Of a stretch of DNA of 64,000 nt, positions 16,405-23,715 are shown one piece after another (the stretch's first letter is position 1; every line of letters begins with the position of its first letter). The position numbers and the translations under genes are program-made. Source of the stretch: JAWXBK01 sp040878185 (lineage in GTDB: Bacteria > Pseudomonadota > Alphaproteobacteria > Dongiales > Dongiaceae). The notes under the pieces were generated by a model that was not told where the DNA came from, did no database searches, and saw nothing but the letters and a program-made list of their open reading frames with translations. The stretch spans positions 3,960-67,959 of the forward strand of contig JBBDMS010000052.1 of the NCBI GenBank assembly GCA_040878185.1. Reading direction: 5' to 3'.

Positions 16405-17658
16405 ATGACATCGAACCCCGCCCATATCGGCGTGATCGGCGCCGGCATCGTCGGCGTCTGCACGGCGCTCTATTTGCAGCGCGACGGACGGCGCGTGACC
16501 CTGTTCGATGCCGGCGGGCCGGGCGAGGGCACGTCCTATGGCAATGCCGCGGTGATCGCCGCGGGTGCTGCCGAGCCGGTCGCGATGCCGGGGATCATCT
16601 GGCGTGTGCCCGGGATGCTGGTCGATCCGCTCGGGCCGCTCGCGATCCGCTGGCGCTATCTGCCGAAGCTGATGCCGTGGCTCGCCCAGTTCGTGCTGGC
16701 CTCACGTCACTGGCGCGTGGAGGAAAGTGCGAAGGCGCTCGCCGCGCTGTCGAAGCAGTCCATCACCGCCTATCGCACCCTGACCGGCGCGATCGGCATC
16801 GACGACATGATCGTCGAACGCGGCTGGCTGTCGGTCTATGGCAGCGATGCCGGCCTCGCCGGCGCCGCCGAAGAGCTCGATCTGCTGAAGCGCAACAATA
16901 TGGAATTCGAGATCCTCAAGAAGGCCGAGATCCGACAGTTCGAGCCGTCGCTCGGCGACCAGTTCGAACATGCGGTCTGGCACAAGGAACATGCGCATAC
17001 CGTCGATAATTTCGCCCTGGTGCAGAAATTGGCGCAGCATTTCCTCGCGAATGGCGGGCGGTTCGAGCGCGGCCGGGTACAGGATTTCGCACTCGGTCCC
17101 AATGGGCCGACCCATGTCGTTACCAGCGAGGGCCGGCACGAAGTCGATGCGGTCGTGATCGCGGCCGGTGCCTGGTCGAAGCCGCTCGCGAAGCGGCTCG
17201 GCCATTGGGTGCCGCTCGAAACCGAGCGCGGCTATCACGTCATGCTGCCGCATGCCGGCGTCGCACCGCGTTTGCCGATCCATCTTGGCGACAACGGGTT
17301 CGTCGCGACGGGCCTCGCGGGCGGATTGCGTTTCGCCGGCACCGTTGAACTCGGCGGTCTCGATCTGCCGCCGAACTGGAAGCGCGCGGACGTGCTGCTG
17401 AAGCATGGCAAGCGCGTCTTTCCGACGATCGACACGACGGACCGGCGCTACTGGATGGGCTTCCGTCCCTCGGTGCCCGACAGCGTGCCGGTGATCAGCC
17501 AGGGTGCGCGTTATGCGAACACGTTCTTCGCCTTCGGCCACGGCCATCTCGGTCTGACCTATGGCGCGATCACCGGCAGGCTGATCGCCGATCTGGTCGC
17601 CGGCCGTGCGGCTGCACTCGACATGGCGCCGTATCGCATCGATCGCGCGTGGAACTGA
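16405..17658 (+). CDS. FAD-dependent amino acid oxidase/dehydrogenase, DadA-like
   Basis: A 417-residue flavoprotein of the D-amino acid dehydrogenase (DAO) family. The N-terminal dinucleotide-binding loop is GVIGAGIVGVCTALYL, GEGTSYGNAAVIA follows, VVIAAGAWSKPLAKRLG is near residue 250, and the C-terminal FAD-contacting region is FAFGHGHLGLTYGAITGRLIADL. It probably oxidises a D-amino acid or an N-substituted glycine and passes electrons to the membrane chain. It stands alone between the repeat element and the toxin-antitoxin operon, so its substrate cannot be inferred from context. Confidence 0.88.
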   Translation: MTSNPAHIGVIGAGIVGVCTALYLQRDGRRVTLFDAGGPGEGTSYGNAAVIAAGAAEPVAMPGIIWRVPGMLVDPLGPLAIRWRYLPKLMPWLAQFVLASRHWRVEESAKALAALSKQSITAYRTLTGAIGIDDMIVERGWLSVYGSDAGLAGAAEELDLLKRNNMEFEILKKAEIRQFEPSLGDQFEHAVWHKEHAHTVDNFALVQKLAQHFLANGGRFERGRVQDFALGPNGPTHVVTSEGRHEVDAVVIAAGAWSKPLAKRLGHWVPLETERGYHVMLPHAGVAPRLPIHLGDNGFVATGLAGGLRFAGTVELGGLDLPPNWKRADVLLKHGKRVFPTIDTTDRRYWMGFRPSVPDSVPVISQGARYANTFFAFGHGHLGLTYGAITGRLIADLVAGRAAALDMAPYRIDRAWN

Positions 17659-17674
17659 GGCGGCGTTGGTACAG

Positions 17675-17716
17675 ATTGACGGTTGACGTAAATCGTCAAT
17701 AAATCTATTTTTAACC
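17675..17716 (+). promoter_or_regulatory. Promoter/operator of higB-higA-SIR2
   Basis: A perfect inverted repeat ttgacg-taaat-cgtcaa lies at 17683-17699, and overlapping it attgacg (17675-17681) pairs with cgtcaat (17694-17700). Such palindromes are typical binding sites for HigA-type autorepressors. TTGACG at 17683 with TATTTT at 17706 (17-nt spacing) could be the -35 and -10 boxes. That would place the start of transcription almost on the higB ATG at 17717, so a leaderless message is possible. An earlier TTGACG at 17676 is an alternative -35. Confidence 0.6.
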
Positions 17717-18001
17717 ATGACCCTGAACTACCGCGACAAACGGACTGCGGCGTTCGCAAACGGAACGTTTGTCCGGGAGTTTCAGGGCTTCGACAGGCAG
17801 GTGGCGAAGCGCCTCGAGATTCTGGATGCGGCCACGGCACTCGAAGACTTGCGGGCCTTGCCGAGCAACCGGGTCGAGGCGCTGACGGGCAGTCGAAAAG
17901 GCCAGTACAGCATCCGCATCAACATGCAATGGCGGATCTGTTTCGAGTGGCCCAACGGTGCGCGCGGCCCGTCGAACGTCGAGATTGTCGATTACCATTA
18001 G
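17717..18001 (+). CDS. higB: HigB-family toxin (RelE/ParE superfamily)
   Basis: A 94-residue type II toxin predicted to cleave mRNA on the ribosome. The family pattern is complete: an N-terminal FREFQGFDRQVAKRLE-type helix region, LEDLRALPSNRVEALTG, and the C-terminal core GQYSIRINMQWRICFEW with the conserved Arg residues. NVEIVDYH ends the protein. As usual for higBA, the toxin gene comes first. AGGAG overlapping its stop (TAG at 17999-18001) serves as the ribosome binding site for the next gene. What is unusual is that its antitoxin is fused to a large second domain. Confidence 0.93.
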   Translation: MTLNYRDKRTAAFANGTFVREFQGFDRQVAKRLEILDAATALEDLRALPSNRVEALTGSRKGQYSIRINMQWRICFEWPNGARGPSNVEIVDYH

Positions 18002-18010
18002 GAGATATTC

Positions 18011-19978
18011 ATGCCCCGACCTGCCATCCATCCCGGCGAGATTCTGGCCGACGAACTGGCCGAGCTTGGCGTGACGCCGACCGCGCTTTCGCGTCTCATC
18101 GACGTGCCGCCCAATCGCGTCACCCAGATCATTCATGGCCGTCGCGGGATCACGGGTGATACGGCGTTGCGGCTCGGTCACTGGTTCGGCACCAGTGCGC
18201 AGTTCTGGCTCAACCTCCAGAGCGCTTACGATATTCGTGTGGCCATGGAAAAGGCAGGGAAGGCGATCGCCCAACTCCCCATGCGCGCTAACGCAAATGC
18301 CGATCAAGCCACACCTGTCAAAGAAGAGTCGCAGGACAGGACTCGGGCGCCAACGGCTTTGATTGAACACGAAGCTGGAGGCGCACAGCGAGGCAAGGTA
18401 ACTCCTAAGACAATTCCAGCCACACCAAACCAAACTCGGCAACGCTCAGGAGTGGTTAGTTTTCTTGGCGCAGGCGCAACGGCGGATGCCGCCTACCCCG
18501 TTGCTTCCGCACTCAACGAGCGGTTCCACGCTACGCTTGAGCAAGAAAAACAACGCGAGTCTAAGGCGCGCTCAGAAATGCACGCTGAACTACAGAAGAT
18601 GCGATCCAATCCAAAGATTTTGTTGCCGGTCGGTGCCGAGTCTGTTGATCCAGCGAAAGATCCACCAATACTGGGCGACTGGTTTGTTGACTTCTGGGAT
18701 CATTTTGTCGAAGTCAATTCAAGAATTCCTATTTTAGCAATTCCACCGCCTAACAAGGATGGTTTTCCAAACTTGCCTTCTGTGGTCTTGCCGGGGCCTG
18801 CTGGGTCAGCCATTTTTACGCCCTATTCTGCGCGCGTTGAGCGACCTGTGCAGCGTGACATTCGCGCTCAACCCGCAATGGAAGATTTTTTTGCGTATTA
18901 TGATAGTGCGATGCGCCCAAACATTGTCTATGCAGACGAAAGGGCCAGTTCAATTCGGGGGATGCGGCACAACTTTCGGCAACTGCGCCGACATGCACTT
19001 CAAATGGCATATTTGGCGTTGTCCCCTGGGCCAGAACACGATGCGAGTTATCTGGAATGTCTTTTTGATCTTCATGGGCCCGGAGGGGGGGCGCCCTGTA
19101 TTGCAACAACGAATTTTGATCTTTCAATCGAAGAAGTTTTAGCCACTCGCTTTCCAGCGTTCAATGACGGATTCAGTCCTGCGCCAATTGTTGATTTTCC
19201 CGCACCATTCCAGAGTGATCTTGAATCGTTGAAAGATGTCGCCGAAATGTGGAATGACATTACGACTTCTATGAATCTATTCGTTGGTTTTAATGCGGTC
19301 GATAAAAGCTTGCCAAAAGTTATTAAACTTCATGGTTCATTAGGTTGGTTCGCTCTGGAAGAGGGGTCCGGAGAGATAGGTGACCGCGACGAGTTGCGAT
19401 TCAATTCTACTCTAGAGTTCTTTAAATGTGATTCTGAATTGTTCTTCAATCGAGATAGTAAGCGGCGTGAACCTAAAGGCATCGTCCTCAAGGGCGAAAG
19501 GCTGGAGCTCTCGAGAAAGGCGGGGGCTTTTTGGTTGCAACCGTACATGATTTATTCACGTAACTTAAAGACGCATCCTGATCGTTTGTCGATCGCATTG
19601 ATTCATGAGTTTATAAGTTCATTGGAAGCATCAGAGACAGTGATGGTTGTTGGTTATTCATGGCGTGATCCGCACCTGAATGACATCATACTAGACGAGG
19701 TGGCAAGAGGAATTAAATTAGTAAATGTTTCTCGAGAGCCATTGCCTGAACAATTCGTCGCGTTAGTAACGCAACGGTTTCCGACTTCTTTTCCGGATAC
19801 CGCTGCACGTATCTACACGGTGGGTGGGGGCGCTCGCTCTGTATTGCTCGATGGACAATGCATAAAGCCAAATGGCGATATCGTGAGTATCGATATCCCA
19901 AAGCTCCTCGCCAACAACAACGCCCTTGCTGAGTTCTGCCTAAAGGACAATTGGGCGTTGCGAGCACGGCCAGCATAA
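18011..19978 (+). CDS. HigA antitoxin fused to a SIR2-like (NADase-type) domain
   Basis: A 655-residue two-domain protein. Residues 1-95 are a complete HigA antitoxin: HPGEILADELAELGVTPTAL, the helix-turn-helix around RLIDVPPNRVTQIIHGRRGI, and the closing AQFWLNLQSAYDIRVAME. After a polar linker (~96-146) comes a SIR2-like domain with VSFLGAGATADAAYP (149-163), IATTNFD (364-370), IKLHGSLGW (438-446) and VVGYSWRDPHLNDI (546-559). By family precedent, Asn368 and His441 would be the NAD-hydrolysing residues. The frame is uninterrupted, but base composition drops sharply after about 18300, which marks the fusion joint. Such SIR2 domains act as phage-triggered NADases in Thoeris and DSR systems. 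Whether this protein still neutralises HigB is inference. Confidence 0.9.
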   Translation: MPRPAIHPGEILADELAELGVTPTALSRLIDVPPNRVTQIIHGRRGITGDTALRLGHWFGTSAQFWLNLQSAYDIRVAMEKAGKAIAQLPMRANANADQATPVKEESQDRTRAPTALIEHEAGGAQRGKVTPKTIPATPNQTRQRSGVVSFLGAGATADAAYPVASALNERFHATLEQEKQRESKARSEMHAELQKMRSNPKILLPVGAESVDPAKDPPILGDWFVDFWDHFVEVNSRIPILAIPPPNKDGFPNLPSVVLPGPAGSAIFTPYSARVERPVQRDIRAQPAMEDFFAYYDSAMRPNIVYADERASSIRGMRHNFRQLRRHALQMAYLALSPGPEHDASYLECLFDLHGPGGGAPCIATTNFDLSIEEVLATRFPAFNDGFSPAPIVDFPAPFQSDLESLKDVAEMWNDITTSMNLFVGFNAVDKSLPKVIKLHGSLGWFALEEGSGEIGDRDELRFNSTLEFFKCDSELFFNRDSKRREPKGIVLKGERLELSRKAGAFWLQPYMIYSRNLKTHPDRLSIALIHEFISSLEASETVMVVGYSWRDPHLNDIILDEVARGIKLVNVSREPLPEQFVALVTQRFPTSFPDTAARIYTVGGGARSVLLDGQCIKPNGDIVSIDIPKLLANNNALAEFCLKDNWALRARPA

Positions 19979-20048
19979 TTTGTCGGAGTTTTGCATGGAA
20001 GTTCGGGATGTTGGCCGCTACCTTGTCTGGTAGGTTCAAGAGGCATTT

Positions 20049-22283
20049 ATGGCGAAATCGACGAAGAGCGTGGCGCCGTCGGGCGAGATCCGGCCGGTCG
20101 AGCTGAAGGACGCGCTGTCCGAGCGCTATCTCGCCTATGCGCTCTCGACCATCACGTCGCGCTCGCTGCCGGATGTACGGGATGGATTGAAGCCGGTGCA
20201 CCGGCGCCTGCTCTATGCGATGCGCGAGCTGCGGCTCGATCCCGGTTCCGGTTTCAAGAAATCGGCCCGCGTCGTCGGCGACGTGATGGGCAAGTTCCAT
20301 CCCCATGGCGACGTCGCGATCTACGATGCGATGGTGCGGCTCGCGCAGGAATTCGCGCAGCGTTACCCGCTGGTCGACGGGCAGGGAAATTTCGGCAATG
20401 TCGACGGCGATAATGCGGCTGCGATGCGCTACACCGAGGCGCGGCTGACCGAGGTCGCCGCGTTGCTGCTCGAAGGCATCGACGAGGAGGCCGTCGATTT
20501 CCGCCCGACCTATGACGGCGAAGGCATCGAGCCGGTCGTCCTGCCGGCCGCCTTTCCCAACCTGCTCGCGAACGGTGCGCAGGGTATCGCCGTCGGCATG
20601 GCGACCAGCATTCCCCCGCACAACGCGGCCGAGATCTGCGACGCGCTCCTACACCTCATCAAGTTTCCCAAGGCGACGATCGGCAAACTGATCGATCTGA
20701 TGCCGGGCCCCGATTTCCCGACCGGCGGCATCCTGGTCGAGCAACGTCAGACGATCGAGGAGGCCTATCGCACCGGCCGCGGCAGCCTGCGTTTGCGCGC
20801 GCGCTGGAGCGTCGAAAAGATCAAGGGCGGCATCTGGCAGATCGTCATCACCGAGATTCCCTATCAGGTGCCGAAATCGCGTCTGATCGAGAAGATCGCC
20901 GAGCTGATGCAGGAAAAGAAACTGCCGATTCTCGAAGATATCCGCGACGAATCGACCAGCGACGTGCGCCTCGTGCTCGAGCCGCGCAGCCGCACGGTCG
21001 ATCCCGATGCGCTGATGGAAAATATGTTTCGTTTGACCGAGCTGGAATCGCGCGTCTCGCTCAACATGAACGTGCTCGATGCGACCGGCATGCCGCGCGT
21101 CCTGGGATTGCCGGATCTGCTGCGCGCCTGGCTCGATCACCGCCGCGTCGTCCTCCAGCGGATCGGCCGGCATCGTCTTGCACGGATCGAACACCGCCTC
21201 GAGGTGCTCGACGGGCTGCTGATCGCCTATCTGAACATCGACGCGATCATCAAGCTGATCCGGCAGGAGGACGAGCCGAAGCCGAAGATGATGAAACGCT
21301 GGAGCCTGAGCGACGTGCAGGCCGAGGCGATCCTCAATATGCGGCTGCGCGCTTTGCGCAAGCTCGAGGAAATCGAGATCCGCACCGAGCATAAGGCGCT
21401 GCAGGGTAAGAAACGCGATCTCAACGCACTCCTGAAGAGCGAAGACCGGCAATGGGAGACGATCGCCGGCGAAATCGCCGAAGTGAAGAAAAACTTTGGA
21501 CCGAAGACGCCGCTCGGCGTGCGGCGCAGCAGTTTCGGCGATGCGCCGAGTGCCGTCGTCATTCCGCTCGAAACCATGATTGAGCGCGAACCGGTCACGG
21601 TCATCTGTTCGCAGAAAGGCTGGATCCGCTCGATCAAGGGCCATGTCGAACCCTCGGCAGAACTCAAGTTCAAGGAAAGCGACCGGCTGCGCTTCGCGCT
21701 GCATGCGCAGACGACCGACAAGCTGTTGCTGTTTGCGACCAACGGCCGCTTCTACACGCTCGGGGTCGACAAACTGCCGGGCGGTCGCGGTCACGGCGAA
21801 CCGATCCGGCTGATGATCGATCTCGGCAACGATCAGGAGATCGTCGCGCTCATGCTTTACGAGCCGGAGCGCAGGCTGATCGTCGCCTCGGCCGACGGCC
21901 GCGGCTTCGTCGTGCAGCAGGAGACGGTGATGGCGCAGACCCGTGCCGGCAAGCAGGTGCTCAATCTTGCGAAGGGCGCCGAGGCGGCCGCCTGCGCGAT
22001 CGTCGAGGGCGATCATGTCGCGGTCATCGGCGAGAACCGCAAGCTGATCCTGTTCCCGCTGTCGGAACTGCCCGAGATGACGCGCGGTCGTGGCGTGATC
22101 CTGCAGCGCTACAAGGATGGCGGCCTTGCCGACATCAAGACCTATGTGAAGAAGGAAGGTCTCACCCGGAAGACCGGCGACCGCACGCGCACCGAAACCG
22201 ATCTGCGCGACTGGATCGGCAAGCGCGGCCAGGCCGGCCGCCTGCCGCCGCCGGGCTTCAGCAAGTCGGGCAAGTTCGGTTAA
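20049..22283 (+). CDS. parC: DNA topoisomerase IV subunit A
   Basis: A 744-residue type II topoisomerase subunit that cuts and rejoins DNA during chromosome decatenation. It has SLPDVRDGLKPVHRRLLYAM, the catalytic tyrosine in AAMRYTEARLT near residue 121, and a C-terminal domain whose blades include ICSQKGWIRSIKG. It is closer to ParC than GyrA in length and in lacking a clear GyrA box. In the quinolone-determining region (HPHGDVAIYDAMV) residue 89 is Val and 93 is Asp, where E. coli ParC has Ser80 and Glu84. Its partner parE is not in the window. Confidence 0.94.
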   Translation: MAKSTKSVAPSGEIRPVELKDALSERYLAYALSTITSRSLPDVRDGLKPVHRRLLYAMRELRLDPGSGFKKSARVVGDVMGKFHPHGDVAIYDAMVRLAQEFAQRYPLVDGQGNFGNVDGDNAAAMRYTEARLTEVAALLLEGIDEEAVDFRPTYDGEGIEPVVLPAAFPNLLANGAQGIAVGMATSIPPHNAAEICDALLHLIKFPKATIGKLIDLMPGPDFPTGGILVEQRQTIEEAYRTGRGSLRLRARWSVEKIKGGIWQIVITEIPYQVPKSRLIEKIAELMQEKKLPILEDIRDESTSDVRLVLEPRSRTVDPDALMENMFRLTELESRVSLNMNVLDATGMPRVLGLPDLLRAWLDHRRVVLQRIGRHRLARIEHRLEVLDGLLIAYLNIDAIIKLIRQEDEPKPKMMKRWSLSDVQAEAILNMRLRALRKLEEIEIRTEHKALQGKKRDLNALLKSEDRQWETIAGEIAEVKKNFGPKTPLGVRRSSFGDAPSAVVIPLETMIEREPVTVICSQKGWIRSIKGHVEPSAELKFKESDRLRFALHAQTTDKLLLFATNGRFYTLGVDKLPGGRGHGEPIRLMIDLGNDQEIVALMLYEPERRLIVASADGRGFVVQQETVMAQTRAGKQVLNLAKGAEAAACAIVEGDHVAVIGENRKLILFPLSELPEMTRGRGVILQRYKDGGLADIKTYVKKEGLTRKTGDRTRTETDLRDWIGKRGQAGRLPPPGFSKSGKFG

Positions 22284-22291
22284 TCTGATCC

Positions 22292-22852
22292 ATGGCAAAA
22301 CTCTGGAAGAAGGGGCGCGGCAAGCTCGGGTTTCTCGATCCGCTGCTCGGCGACTGGGAGACCGAAACGACGTCCGACAACGGACCGGTCAAATGCCTGC
22401 GCCGGTTCGATCCCGTCCTGCACGAGAACTATGTGCGGCTCACCGCCTACTGGACGATCGGCAAGCCGCCTAAGCGCGGCGAGAAGCCGGACGAGAAGCG
22501 GGACGAAAAGGACGACGACAAGGATCGGAAGAAGGCCGGTTACACTTACAAGGAAATCGCGCTGATCGGTGCCGGCGGCGAGAAGAATGTGCGCTTCTGG
22601 TCCTTCACCTCCGATGGCAAGCACACGCATGGCATCGAGGCGGATGTGAGCGACCTGCATCCCGAAGCGGTCGGTTTCGAGGCGACGGTGATGGGCCAGA
22701 AGGCGCGCCAGGCTTACTGGCCGAAAGAGAACGGCGAGATGGTCTGGGTCGTCGAGGCCAGAACCAGGAAGGGCTGGAACCGGTTCGTCGAACATTGGTA
22801 CACGCGCGTCCCGCCCGAAACCGTCCCGCCCGACGCGGTCAAAGCCGGATAG
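22292..22852 (+). CDS. Hypothetical protein, possibly a DUF1579-like beta-barrel
   Basis: A 186-residue protein I do not recognise with certainty. LGFLDPLLGDWETETT near the N-terminus resembles the opening of lipocalin-like DUF1579 proteins (xxLxGxWxxxxT), and the alternating beta pattern through TYKEIALIGAG, VRFWSFTSDGKHTHG and EMVWVVEARTRKGWN fits a small beta-barrel. Residues ~60-82 are a highly charged insert (GEKPDEKRDEKDDDKDRKK) that probably forms a loop. It follows parC by 8 nt and is likely co-transcribed. No signal peptide is seen, so it should be cytosolic. Confidence 0.7.
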   Translation: MAKLWKKGRGKLGFLDPLLGDWETETTSDNGPVKCLRRFDPVLHENYVRLTAYWTIGKPPKRGEKPDEKRDEKDDDKDRKKAGYTYKEIALIGAGGEKNVRFWSFTSDGKHTHGIEADVSDLHPEAVGFEATVMGQKARQAYWPKENGEMVWVVEARTRKGWNRFVEHWYTRVPPETVPPDAVKAG

Positions 22853-23004
22853 CAATCGCGTCTGGTCGCGTCGATCCGAATTGTTATTGACAATTATTGC
22901 GTAATGTGCGGTAATGCTCTCGCCGGTGCGGCTGAAAGCGCGCCGGTATCGGGCGGTTGATGACGCCCCCTGCGTAACCAGACACTCGTTGACCACCCAA
23001 TCGG

Positions 23005-23328
23005 GATCGCTGCACGGCTGAGCCGTGCCATCCCCGAGAGGCCCCTGAGGTGAAAGGGGCCACGGCCTGCAAGGGTGGGGCCCCGTGCGCTGCGGCTCGT
23101 CGCCTGGCGCGCGGTGATCGGGACACGGCACCGGCACAGCGGCGCCGTCCATCCATGAACCTGACGGATTCGAAGGTCGTCGGGATGGCCCCATTACCGG
23201 ACCGTAAGTCGCGGCTTCGGACGCGCACCCGCCGGGCCGAGAACGCCCGGCACCCTGTGAAGCACCGCGTCCGGTCCCTCGGGACCGACTTGTGCACCCG
23301 GATGGCGCGGCTCTGCCGTGCAGCGATC
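23005..23328. repeat. Non-coding segment bounded by 29-bp imperfect inverted repeats
   Basis: The segment gatcgctgcacggctgag plus ccgtgccatcc at 23005-23033 recurs in inverted orientation at 23300-23328 with two mismatches. Each arm is also a hairpin on its own (gcacggc-tga-gccgtgc on the left). The ~270 nt between are GC-rich with further strong hairpins (ggcccct..aggggcc at ~23040; cggtccc..gggaccg at ~23272) and no convincing reading frame. A miniature mobile element or a structured RNA are both possible. Confidence 0.55.
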
Positions 23329-23404
23329 GCGAAGACGAAACGAAACAGCAGGACGATGGAGACAACGATGTAACGATGGCAGTCCGGAGCGCCTCGTGGT
23401 TCGC

Positions 23405-23669
23405 CCTTCGACAAGCTCAGGGTAAGGCTCATCCTGAGGCTGCTGGCGGCACCCCGTTCCAGACTCAAATCTCCTCATCCTGAGCCTGTCGAAGGATGAG
23501 CGACGAAGCTCAATCGAAACCCTCTCCCCGTTTTCGGGGGAGAGGGAAGGGTGAGGGGCCCGAACGCAAACCCGCTTTTCGCGACTTGGCACGCAGCCGA
23601 TAGCACCCTCACCCGGTCGCGCTCGCATCATGCTCGCGCGCCCCACCCTCTCCCGCACGCGGGAGAGGG
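23405..23669. repeat. Cluster of dispersed palindromic repeats
   Basis: Two repeat types lie side by side. cttcgacaagctcagg (23406) is matched in inverted form by ctcatcctgagcctgtcgaa (23474). ccctctccccgttttcgggg plus gagaggg (23520-23546) is matched by a second hairpin, ccctctcccgcacgcgggag plus aggg (23646-23669). Both motifs are of the kind found scattered between genes in many proteobacteria. Together with the element at 23005-23328 they fill the 863-nt space 22853-23715, in which I see no gene. Confidence 0.65.
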
Positions 23670-23715
23670 ACGATCAAACGTCAACGGCCTGTCGAAGGAC
23701 GAGGCCGGCGACCGC

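Noticed and set aside
22853..23400. Possible structured RNA (tmRNA, RNase P or SRP RNA) in the non-coding space after parC
   Set aside because: The hairpins are strong, but I could not find the tag-coding segment of tmRNA, the conserved cores of RNase P, or the SRP Alu/S-domain motifs. The inverted ends favour a repeat element.
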